Positions 37,981-45,200 of a stretch of 54,119 nucleotides of DNA are shown here, in pieces. The stretch is from contig NZ_BMHV01000022.1 in assembly GCF_014641495.1 (NCBI RefSeq), positions 1 to 54,119 on the forward strand, given 5' to 3'. The translations under genes were made by a program, and so were the position numbers. Origin of the DNA: Terasakiella brassicae (lineage in GTDB: Bacteria; Pseudomonadota; Alphaproteobacteria; Rhodospirillales; Terasakiellaceae). Below the pieces are notes generated by a model that was not told the origin of the DNA, did not search any database, and saw only the letters and a program-made list of their open reading frames with translations. The number at the start of each line of letters is the position of its first letter. Positions within the stretch are counted from its first letter, which is position 1.

Positions 37981-38423
37981 TTTAAATCGAACCCCAAATC
38001 AAGGTGAAAATCTTTCAACATACGTAAGACCAGAACCTGCAAACCAGTTGCCTCTTCAATTTCCTGAACGGCACGGTCCAACGCGGCCTTGGACGAGGTA
38101 TTCAGGACAAACCACATATTATAGTCATGTTCGCGCAAATAATTGTGATTAACATCGTCACGGGCATTGATATAGGACGCAACCTGTTCAATTTTATCTT
38201 CGTCCACCTGCAAGGCCGCCAAGGTACTGGCCCCGATACTGCCGGGTTTTACAATCGCGCCAATGCGCGATACATGTCCGCTGTCTTTTAAACGCGACAA
38301 ACGTCCAATGACCTCGTTCTCGTCAATCCCCAATCGGTTTGCCACTTCCAAATAAGGGCGCGAACACAAAGGAAAGCCGCGTTGGAAATCGTTGAGCAGA
38401 TGTTTGTCGATCTCGTCTATCAT
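37968..38423 (-). CDS. nirD: Siroheme decarboxylase subunit NirD
   Basis: Lrp/AsnC-like subunit of 151 residues that starts at the ATG at 38423 (MIDEIDKHLLNDF). The open frame continues upstream through nirF coding sequence, but that part has no family similarity. The C-terminal half carries the D/G-type signature VNHNYLREHDYNMWFV. Its start is one base after the nirF stop codon. The four separate proteins D, L, G and H match the Pseudomonas stutzeri-type arrangement, in contrast to organisms with a fused NirDL. Confidence 0.88.
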   Translation of the reverse strand: MIDEIDKHLLNDFQRGFPLCSRPYLEVANRLGIDENEVIGRLSRLKDSGHVSRIGAIVKPGSIGASTLAALQVDEDKIEQVASYINARDDVNHNYLREHDYNMWFVLNTSSKAALDRAVQEIEEATGLQVLVLRMLKDFHLDLGFDLKWHS

Positions 38424-38424
38424 C

Positions 38425-39609
38425 TTACAGGCCGATCTTGTGCGCACGATCAGTGAAGAAAATGCCACTGGGTTTGGTTGCCTCGATAGAACCCACTTTT
38501 TCAAAACTGTCGGTACGATAGATATCGACACGGTTTTCATCCCGAACCGACATCCAGACCTTTTCACCACGCGGTGTGAATTCCATATGCAGCACACCTT
38601 TGCCGGGCTTCATTGTCTTGATGATTTTAAGCTGCTGTACATCAATCACCTGAATGGTATCGTTTTTGGGAACCGAGAAATTCACCCAAATATATTTCCC
38701 ACCCGGTTGTGCCATTGCAAAGATCGGCTGACCATGTACCGGAATGCGCCCAACTTCTTTCCATGTGTTTTTATCCAACACCAGCAATTCGTGTCGCCCA
38801 ACCGCAGGCAAGAACATTAAATCACCGGCAACCGCCCAGCCTTCCAAATGAGGCATTTTGTAAACGGGAAGCTTTTGTTCGCCTTTGCCGTAATGGTCCA
38901 AAATGCGCGTAACCCCTTTGGCTTCATTCCACAGGTCCAATTTTGCCAGACCGTCTTCGCCAAACAGGCCTGCCACATAATAACGACCATCAGGACTGAT
39001 TAAGGCATCATAAGGATTGGTGCCGATATCTTTAAATTTCGTAATTGCCGGTGTCAGGCCTTTGGAAAAATCAAGTTTCCAAATCTCGCCATCATCCCAC
39101 AGACTGACCATAAACACATTGCCCGGCGCATCCGCCAGACCAACGGTCTTTGAACCGTCATTGGCCGGAATGTCAGCCACCATTTCCAGAGTCTTTGCAT
39201 CGAAAACGCGCACACCACCCGGTTCATAGTTGGAAACCGCAACCAGCTTACCATCTTGGGAAATCGCGCCACCAATGGAATTGCCGCCTTGAATAACCCG
39301 TTTAACCAATTCACCTTTCAGGATATCCACTTTGCTGAGGCCACCATCACGCCCAAATACATAAGCATAGCGCGCATCGCGGGAATAAACAGCCGATGCA
39401 TGGGACAAATCGCCCAGCCCATTCACCCGTGTGATTGTCTCATCCTTGGTGTTATCAACGACCAGAACTGAGCCTGTCGCCCGTTCAATCACGATCCCCA
39501 TATCGCCCGTGCCACGGATCAAACCATCGCTGGCACAAGCCGACAACAACAAGGCACTGCCGAACAAACCGGCTGTAGAGATTTTTTTCAGGTGTTTGAA
39601 GAGTTTCAT
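38425..39609 (-). CDS. nirF: Heme d1 biosynthesis lipoprotein NirF
   Basis: Periplasmic, lipid-anchored d1-type beta-propeller that binds heme d1 or dihydro-heme d1 and works with NirN and NirS in the last synthesis/insertion steps. The ATG at 39609 (MKLFKHLKKIS) begins a signal peptide with the lipobox LLLSACAS (Cys about residue 25). The upstream open frame is not family sequence. The rest is one eight-bladed propeller without a cytochrome c domain, the feature that separates NirF from NirN and NirS. The start overlaps the nirC stop by four bases. Confidence 0.93.
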   Translation of the reverse strand: MKLFKHLKKISTAGLFGSALLLSACASDGLIRGTGDMGIVIERATGSVLVVDNTKDETITRVNGLGDLSHASAVYSRDARYAYVFGRDGGLSKVDILKGELVKRVIQGGNSIGGAISQDGKLVAVSNYEPGGVRVFDAKTLEMVADIPANDGSKTVGLADAPGNVFMVSLWDDGEIWKLDFSKGLTPAITKFKDIGTNPYDALISPDGRYYVAGLFGEDGLAKLDLWNEAKGVTRILDHYGKGEQKLPVYKMPHLEGWAVAGDLMFLPAVGRHELLVLDKNTWKEVGRIPVHGQPIFAMAQPGGKYIWVNFSVPKNDTIQVIDVQQLKIIKTMKPGKGVLHMEFTPRGEKVWMSVRDENRVDIYRTDSFEKVGSIEATKPSGIFFTDRAHKIGL

Positions 39610-39950
39610 TGTTTTTTCAATCCGTCGCGCAATTGCTTGATAAGGAAATAGGCTTCTTCTTCTGCGATAATTGCTTTCCACGGCGGCATCGCCGTTTCAG
39701 GAATTCCGTTCAATATAATATCGGCGAGGGTTTCATCTTCCATCGCTTCCAGACGTTCCGGCAATAAGGGGGAACCCAAACCACCTGTGCGCTTCAAGCC
39801 ATGACAAGACCCACAGTCCTGCTCCAGAAAATTGAGCAATTCTGTTTTTCTGTCTTGTGCGATTTCGGCCTGTGCCGCCCCGCAAAAGATCAGGACGCCA
39901 CACAATGCTTTAACGCACTGCGTAAAGGGTCTCTTCAGATGTAACATCAC
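39606..39950 (-). CDS. nirC: Monoheme cytochrome c NirC
   Basis: Small periplasmic cytochrome that can donate electrons to cytochrome cd1 and takes part in heme d1 maturation. Signal peptide to about residue 29 (GAAQAEI), then heme motif CGSCH (about residue 47) followed by GLKRTGGLGSPLLPERLEAM, which is shared with the cytochrome domain of NirN here. Length 114. The start overlaps the 3' end of nirE by 41 bp; a later start would remove the signal peptide, so I keep the overlap. The stop overlaps nirF by four bases. Confidence 0.88.
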   Translation of the reverse strand: MMLHLKRPFTQCVKALCGVLIFCGAAQAEIAQDRKTELLNFLEQDCGSCHGLKRTGGLGSPLLPERLEAMEDETLADIILNGIPETAMPPWKAIIAEEEAYFLIKQLRDGLKKQ

Positions 39951-40716
39951 TTAAATCCAAGCCATTGTCTTGCCAGTTCAGGGTTTCAGCCAAGGCCACG
40001 ACCTTCCCGATAATAAACAAAGTCGGCGGGCAGAATTCAGCCGCCATAACTTCGTCATAAACTTTATCCAGCGTCGAAATAATTTGACGCTGATCTTGCG
40101 ATAGTCCTTTTTCAATCGCTGCAACGGGTGTACTGGCTGGCAAACCATGCGCAATCAGTTTTTCAGAAATCAAACCGATGCTGGATACCCCCATATAGAC
40201 CACAAGCGTTGTTTGATCACACGCAAGACTCGCCCAGTTTAAAGCCAGATCTCCATCGTTACGACGATGACCCGTGACATAACGCACCCCGGTGGAATAT
40301 CCCCGATGAGTCAGCGGAATACCGTTAATACTGCTGCATCCTTGTGCCGCCGTAATACCGGGTACAACCTCAAATGCGATACCATGTTTCAGCAGATGTT
40401 CGGCTTCTTCACTACCGCGTCCAAAAATATAAGGATCACCACCTTTCAGGCGGACCACCTTGCGGCCTTGTTTCCCCAGACGCACCAAAATATCATTAAT
40501 CTCGTCTTGAGAATGATGATGATTCCCCGGCTGTTTTCCCACATACACCCGCGTGGTATTAGACGGGATCATATCCAAAATTTGATCGGAAACCAGACGG
40601 TCGATTACAACCACATCGGCCTCGGATATCAAACGATGTGCCTTTACTGTCAACAGATCGGGATCCCCCGGTCCGGACCCCACCAGAAACACATTTACAT
40701 CAGCGTTGGTCGTCAC
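39910..40716 (-). CDS. nirE: Uroporphyrinogen-III C-methyltransferase NirE (SUMT)
   Basis: SAM-dependent enzyme that methylates uroporphyrinogen III at C2 and C7 to precorrin-2, the branch point for siroheme and heme d1. Conserved blocks: VFLVGSGPGDPDLLTVKAH, VRLKGGDPYIFGRGSEEAE and PGITAAQGCSSINGIPLTHRG. The open frame runs upstream to 40779, but GTG at 40716 has AGGAG eight bases before it and starts at the usual family position, giving 268 residues. It heads the heme d1 operon and lies downstream of the FNR-type box. Assignment as NirE rather than CobA/CysG is from context. Confidence 0.92.
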   Translation of the reverse strand: MTTNADVNVFLVGSGPGDPDLLTVKAHRLISEADVVVIDRLVSDQILDMIPSNTTRVYVGKQPGNHHHSQDEINDILVRLGKQGRKVVRLKGGDPYIFGRGSEEAEHLLKHGIAFEVVPGITAAQGCSSINGIPLTHRGYSTGVRYVTGHRRNDGDLALNWASLACDQTTLVVYMGVSSIGLISEKLIAHGLPASTPVAAIEKGLSQDQRQIISTLDKVYDEVMAAEFCPPTLFIIGKVVALAETLNWQDNGLDLSDVTSEETLYAVR

Positions 40717-40829
40717 TTTTGCCACTCCTGATAAACACGCAAAGTCAGGAAAAATTCCAGTCTTGCACCCGCCCCCCAAAGGCTTCGTTCATGGTCTGAA
40801 TTTTTATCACGCCCGAGGCTTAAAAGTGT

Positions 40830-40843
40830 TTGATGTTGATCAA
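40830..40843. promoter_or_regulatory. Perfect FNR/DNR-type binding site (TTGAT-N4-ATCAA)
   Basis: TTGATGTTGATCAA matches the FNR/DNR/NNR consensus at all ten half-site positions. Its centre lies 120 bp upstream of the nirE GTG and about 191 bp upstream of the divergent cbiX-like ATG. If it acts as a class II site centred at -41.5, nirE transcription would start near 40795, giving a leader of about 80 bases. The site cannot show which regulator binds; NO-responsive DNR/NNR and O2-responsive FNR share this motif. Confidence 0.85.
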
Positions 40844-41027
40844 AGCAAATACAAAATAATTAGAAAATACGATATATCTATCTGATTAAATTGATCTATT
40901 TTAATAACAATATAAAAATTATGGAAAAATGATTACAGGGCGATAAAACTTAACCAAGCTCAAATCTTTTCAAAAAAAGACCAGCGATAATCTGACTCCT
41001 TTAATCTGAAGGTAGGAGGGGGAGAAC

Positions 41028-41795
41028 ATGACAAAATCGGGCTTGCATGTCGTTGTCGTCGGGCACGGGTCAACCAAGCGACCGCACGCGGCAAATTCCA
41101 CCCATGACCTTTCACGTTTTTTATTCCATAGCAACCATTTCAATGCGGTGCATTGCGGCTTTATGAAACAGGAAATGAAAGTCCGTGCCTTGTTGCAATG
41201 CCTGCCCGATGGGATTGATCTTGAAGTTCTGCCGCATTTTGCCGCAGCCGGAGCCTTTGTCAACGACCACCTGCAATCCTGCCTAGAGGTCGAACGTAAA
41301 CGTTTTCGCAGCGCACGCATTCACCGCCCGCTTGGCCTTCACCCCGGCATTTCGCGACAGATTGCCATGAAAGCCAAACACCATCATGCCGATGATGTCA
41401 TTATCGTTGCCCACGGATCCAGTGTCAGCGCCGGTCCGGCTTTGACCGCGCAAAATCTGTGTCGCGATTTATGCGATCAGGGCATTTCCACCCATGTTTT
41501 ATTCCTGTCCAACAAACCGCAATTAAACGATTGGCGCGACCTGAAACTGGGACGCAATGTCTTGGTTTGTCCGATTCTGGCCGGACGCGGCACCCACCTG
41601 TGCGAGGATGTCCCCAACGCTTTTTTACTGGATGATATTCCACGGGCCGGTTTGCCCTATATTGTCGCCGGGCATTGCATCACGTTTGACTATCCCTTGA
41701 TGGATGCGCGTCTCTTGGCGGATCTGGCCTTGGAAGATCTCTGTCCGACCAACCCTGCTCAACAGGCTGCGGATGCAGCCCGACTGTTATCCTGA
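41028..41795 (+). CDS. Two-domain CbiX/SirB-like sirohydrochlorin chelatase
   Basis: Probable metal-inserting chelatase of the CbiX/SirB group. It has two tandem half-domains, each beginning with a GHGS/AHGS strand: VVVVGHGSTKRP near residue 8 and VIIVAHGSSVSAGP near residue 125, with candidate catalytic His at these places. The 255-residue length suits a two-domain chelatase. SD AGGAGGGGG lies six bases before the ATG. It points away from nirE across the FNR-type box and ends 10 bp from the convergent cupredoxin gene. It may insert iron into sirohydrochlorin to give the siroheme needed by NirDLGH. Metal choice (iron or cobalt/nickel) is not readable. Confidence 0.78.
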   Translation: MTKSGLHVVVVGHGSTKRPHAANSTHDLSRFLFHSNHFNAVHCGFMKQEMKVRALLQCLPDGIDLEVLPHFAAAGAFVNDHLQSCLEVERKRFRSARIHRPLGLHPGISRQIAMKAKHHHADDVIIVAHGSSVSAGPALTAQNLCRDLCDQGISTHVLFLSNKPQLNDWRDLKLGRNVLVCPILAGRGTHLCEDVPNAFLLDDIPRAGLPYIVAGHCITFDYPLMDARLLADLALEDLCPTNPAQQAADAARLLS

Positions 41796-41805
41796 TTTAT
41801 TTTTT

Positions 41806-42201
41806 TTACTCAACCGTGATGGTTGCACGCATGCCTTCACGTTCCCAGTGGGGGCCGCACAGGTAAGGGTATTCGCCTTTTTCAGTAAAAGGAAACTCCC
41901 AAAATTCAACGGGGAAGAAACGTTCGCTTTCTTCTTTACCAGCCTCTTTTAACCAGACGCTATGGCTGGTGCGTTTATCCACATTGACAAAGCGCACGGT
42001 AGTTCCGGCTTTTACGGTCAGTTTTGGGGGGCAAAAGTTATAGTTATAGAGCTTTACGACAGTCACACCCTCATCTGAGGGTAACTCGTTTTTTACCTCC
42101 TGATATCGTGCCTCCGCCTCTTCGCAGACATCACCAGCCTGTGCGGAACCGATCATCATCACACCCGCAAGCAACGCAAATGCAAACGTTTTAGATAACA
42201 T
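41806..42201 (-). CDS. Cupredoxin-domain protein (type 1 copper electron carrier)
   Basis: Periplasmic 131-residue protein with a signal peptide (about 1-22, SAQAGDV) and a plastocyanin/azurin-like fold. Type 1 copper ligands look complete: His in TSHSVWLKE, then Cys, His and Met in the phrase YLCGPHWEREGM. An extra ~25-residue helical stretch (DVCEEAEARYQEVKNELPSD) with one Cys precedes the domain, and the spacing of the final ligands is close to pseudoazurin/amicyanin-like proteins. It lies between the multiheme nirT-like gene and the chelatase gene, so it may carry electrons to NirS. Its own start is preceded by a GGAAGAG Shine-Dalgarno-like sequence and a terminator of the upstream gene. 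Confidence 0.85.
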   Translation of the reverse strand: MLSKTFAFALLAGVMMIGSAQAGDVCEEAEARYQEVKNELPSDEGVTVVKLYNYNFCPPKLTVKAGTTVRFVNVDKRTSHSVWLKEAGKEESERFFPVEFWEFPFTEKGEYPYLCGPHWEREGMRATITVE

Positions 42202-42225
42202 GTCACTCTTCCTTTTCCGTTGGTA

Positions 42226-42267
42226 AAAAACAAAAAACCCGACTGAGAGTATGAAGTCTCAGTCGGG
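42226..42267 (-). terminator. Terminator between the multiheme cytochrome and cupredoxin genes
   Basis: A perfect 11-bp stem, CCCGACTGAGA (42238-42248) with TCTCAGTCGGG (42257-42267), and an 8-base loop. On the minus strand it is followed by at least six T residues. It lies about 30 bp after the cytochrome stop codon and before the cupredoxin gene. Confidence 0.9.
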
Positions 42268-42295
42268 TCTATGCAAGATCAGCTTTTAAGCAAAC

Positions 42296-45055
42296 TTATT
42301 GCTGCATCACTTTGATTTGTGAATCCGGGCTGTCCAACTGCATCTTATATTCCAAAGATACATGGTGGAATCGGGCATAAGTATGGTCATCGTGAAGAGC
42401 GAAACCAACCATATACTCTTTACCCGGTTCGAACGAGATGTCGCCAACTTCGTTGGAGATCAACGGACGTTGCATTGTCACAGTCCAGACACCGTCTTTC
42501 AGTTCAGCCTGACCTGTCACATCGATGCCTTTACCCATTACACGCTGTTCAAGAACGTAACCATTTTCGAACTGACCACCGTTTCCGCTTTTGAAACGCA
42601 TCAGATCAAGGAAAGTCCCGTCTTTTAACAGCGCGTCAATCTCTTCCTGAGATTTCAGCTTGTCCCACGCACCACGCGGTTTACCGCCACGTCCTTTATA
42701 TTCAAACTCGGTACGTGTTTCGTTCAGATACTTGGTAATGCCTGTGGAGACATCCAGACGGCTGGCGGCTTCGCCTTCCGGTTTTTCAGGGGCATCCGGC
42801 ATATAACGGCTGTCATTATGACACGTTGCCCAACATCCCGCTTGCGAGCCAAAGAACTCTTCCTTCATAGGAGAGATCATCATAGCAAGCTTGACCTGGT
42901 TCTCTTTATCCATTTTGCCACCGTCAATAAAGGGTGCCGCATTATCTTCACCCGTATCTTTCCAGGAAACCTGGAAATAAACGTTCTGTGCATCATGTGC
43001 GGCTTTGACTTCGGCATTGATAAAGGCTGACTTGCCGGGGATAGGCGTTTGCTCTGCCTTGTCACCGCCAACAATACGTTTACCCATATCGGGTTGCTCT
43101 TTACCGTGACATTCCGAACAACGGTCACCGATTTTAGCAACCGCACGTGCCCCACCATGATCAGACCCTTTAAAGATCCATTCCATAGAGGCTTGGCCCG
43201 GATAGAACAACGGTACTTTCAAGGCTTCGATACCAGCCCAGTTCACAGAACCAGCGGCCGCGTTCCCCGCAGCAGCTGGTGCTGGCGCAGAAGAAGCTGC
43301 CTTGCCGGCACCACCCGCCGGAGCCGCAATAGTGATGGCATTGATCTGTGCATCCGGATTGTTCAGGCCGAGATACCAATCGATAGAGACATGGTGGAAA
43401 CGGGCATCCGTGAAGTCATCATGGATGGCAAAACCAACTTTATAAAGTTTGTCGCCTTCGAATGAAACGTCACCCGGTTTATCGGAGCTCAGTTTACGTG
43501 TCATATAGAGAACGTTTTTACCGTCCACTTCTTCGTGCACGAACTCAACACCTTGACCACCGGTCATGACACGCTGTTCCAAGACATGACCATCTTCAGA
43601 CGTTTTGGTCCCGCTGTTATAGCGCAACAAGTCCAGGAACAAACCGTCTTTCAACAAGGCATCAATCTCTTCCTGAGATTTCAGTTTATCCCATGCACCA
43701 CGTTTTTTGCCGCCGCGCCCTTTATATTCGAACTCGGTACGGGTTTCGTTGAGATACTTGGTAATGCCTGTGGACACATCCAGACGGCTGGCAGCTTCGC
43801 CTTCCAGCTTCTCGGGTGCATCCGGCATATAACGGCTGTCATGGTGACACGTTGCCCAGCAACCGGCCTGTTCCCCAATTTCGGACTTACCGGAATTGAT
43901 CATCATCGCCAGTTTGAACGGGTTTTCCGCATCCATTTTGCCACCGTCAACAAACGGTACCGGGGTATGCGGGTTAGAAGCCCATTCATAACGCATATAA
44001 AGGTTATTGCCATCGTTTGCCGCTTTGACGTTCATTTTGATCGCCGCTGCTTTACCCGGGATCGGTGTGGCTTCCGCCTTTTCACCGCCGACAATTTTCG
44101 CCCCCATTGCAGGAACTTCTTTCATATGGCATTCCGCACAACGATCACCAGTTTTACTGACCGCACGGGCACCGCCATGATCTTTGCCTTGGAAAATCCA
44201 TTCCAGCGAGGCCTGCCCTGGATACATCAGATCAACATCGGTACCGGGAATGGCATCCCATGCAACACCTTGTGCGTTGCCGCCACCGGTAGCCGTACCA
44301 GCTTTTGCCGCTGCTTCGCGTGCAGCCGCTGCCTTGGCGGCGGCTTCTTCAGCTGCTTTTTGTTTGGCTTCTTCTTCCGCTTTTGCTTTGGCTGCTTTTT
44401 CCGCCGCAATACGTTTTACTTCTTCACGCGGATCAAGAACGTCCAGACGCGCCGGGTTCGGTTTGCCATCATAGAATGTTTCTTCATCTTCAATCAAATG
44501 ATGAACCTTGCGGTGGGCAATGCCTTTGTGACAATCGATACAGGTCATGCCTTCTTGTTTGGCATTCTGGTGCTGCTTCCATGCACGCGGTTTTTGTTTT
44601 TCGTCCGTCATCGCATCCCATGAGTGACAGTTGCGGCACTCACGTGAATCGGTTTCCTTCATTGCTTTCCAAACGTTTTTGGCCAGCGTCAGACGTTTGG
44701 CTTCAAACTTGTCCAGCGTATTAATTTCACCGGTCAACCAATAAAGAACTTCTTTGGATGCCTGAATTTTACGTACAATCTTGTAAATCCAGGGACGCGG
44801 AACGTGACAATCCGGGCAGGTCGCCTGCACGCCTGTCCGGTTTTTATAGTGAATAGTCTGTTGGTATTCTGGATAAACTGCCTGATCCATTTCATGACAG
44901 GTTACACAGAATTCCATCTGGTTGGTTGCTTCCATTGCCGTGTTGAAAGCACCCCAAAAAACAATACCGCCGATAAAGATAACCGCCGCACCAATAAGGC
45001 TGGCACCTAGAATCTTCATCTTCGACAGGCGTGAAAGAAAGCTACCCTCGGCCAT
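42296..45055 (-). CDS. NirT/NapC tetraheme cytochrome fused to two ethylbenzene-dehydrogenase-like heme modules
   Basis: Membrane-anchored periplasmic cytochrome of 919 residues. Residues ~12-38 form a signal anchor. Residues ~45-195 are a NapC/NirT quinol-oxidising domain with four CXXCH sites (Cys50, 80, 140, 172). An Ala/Lys/Glu-rich helical linker (~210-255) follows. Then come two homologous modules, ~262-580 and ~602-919, joined by an Ala/Pro linker. Each has one CXXCH (Cys306, Cys646) and one unusual C-X3-C-H (C399-H404, C741-H746, both CWATCH), plus an HDD...ARFHHVS segment near its end. They resemble the EB_dh/cytochrome c-552 (DOMON-like) family. The gene lies 145 bp after nirS in place of nirT. 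Likely it passes quinol electrons to NirS or the cupredoxin. Confidence 0.85.
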   Translation of the reverse strand: MAEGSFLSRLSKMKILGASLIGAAVIFIGGIVFWGAFNTAMEATNQMEFCVTCHEMDQAVYPEYQQTIHYKNRTGVQATCPDCHVPRPWIYKIVRKIQASKEVLYWLTGEINTLDKFEAKRLTLAKNVWKAMKETDSRECRNCHSWDAMTDEKQKPRAWKQHQNAKQEGMTCIDCHKGIAHRKVHHLIEDEETFYDGKPNPARLDVLDPREEVKRIAAEKAAKAKAEEEAKQKAAEEAAAKAAAAREAAAKAGTATGGGNAQGVAWDAIPGTDVDLMYPGQASLEWIFQGKDHGGARAVSKTGDRCAECHMKEVPAMGAKIVGGEKAEATPIPGKAAAIKMNVKAANDGNNLYMRYEWASNPHTPVPFVDGGKMDAENPFKLAMMINSGKSEIGEQAGCWATCHHDSRYMPDAPEKLEGEAASRLDVSTGITKYLNETRTEFEYKGRGGKKRGAWDKLKSQEEIDALLKDGLFLDLLRYNSGTKTSEDGHVLEQRVMTGGQGVEFVHEEVDGKNVLYMTRKLSSDKPGDVSFEGDKLYKVGFAIHDDFTDARFHHVSIDWYLGLNNPDAQINAITIAAPAGGAGKAASSAPAPAAAGNAAAGSVNWAGIEALKVPLFYPGQASMEWIFKGSDHGGARAVAKIGDRCSECHGKEQPDMGKRIVGGDKAEQTPIPGKSAFINAEVKAAHDAQNVYFQVSWKDTGEDNAAPFIDGGKMDKENQVKLAMMISPMKEEFFGSQAGCWATCHNDSRYMPDAPEKPEGEAASRLDVSTGITKYLNETRTEFEYKGRGGKPRGAWDKLKSQEEIDALLKDGTFLDLMRFKSGNGGQFENGYVLEQRVMGKGIDVTGQAELKDGVWTVTMQRPLISNEVGDISFEPGKEYMVGFALHDDHTYARFHHVSLEYKMQLDSPDSQIKVMQQ

Positions 45056-45138
45056 CGATCAATCCTCAAAGTAGGGGGTGAACGGGAAAGAATAATCCCC
45101 GTGTAAATGCTAGAACTATAATATAATGAATTCGTTTG

Positions 45139-45173
45139 AAAAAGGCGGGCACAGATAATGATATGTGCCCGCC
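45139..45173 (-). terminator. Terminator after nirS
   Basis: GGCGGGCACA (45144-45153) pairs perfectly with TGTGCCCGCC (45164-45173) around a ten-base loop, and the minus strand continues with CCTTTTTC. It lies about 28 bp after the nirS stop codon. Some read-through or a separate promoter is needed for the nirT-like gene downstream. Confidence 0.85.
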
Positions 45174-45200
45174 CCAATCAGTTCACGTTATGCCTGAAGA

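Noticed and set aside
40910..40923. A second TTGAT-containing element (TTGATCTATTTTAA) near the perfect FNR-type box
   Set aside because: The second half-site matches only 3 of 5 positions in a very AT-rich area, so chance is likely.
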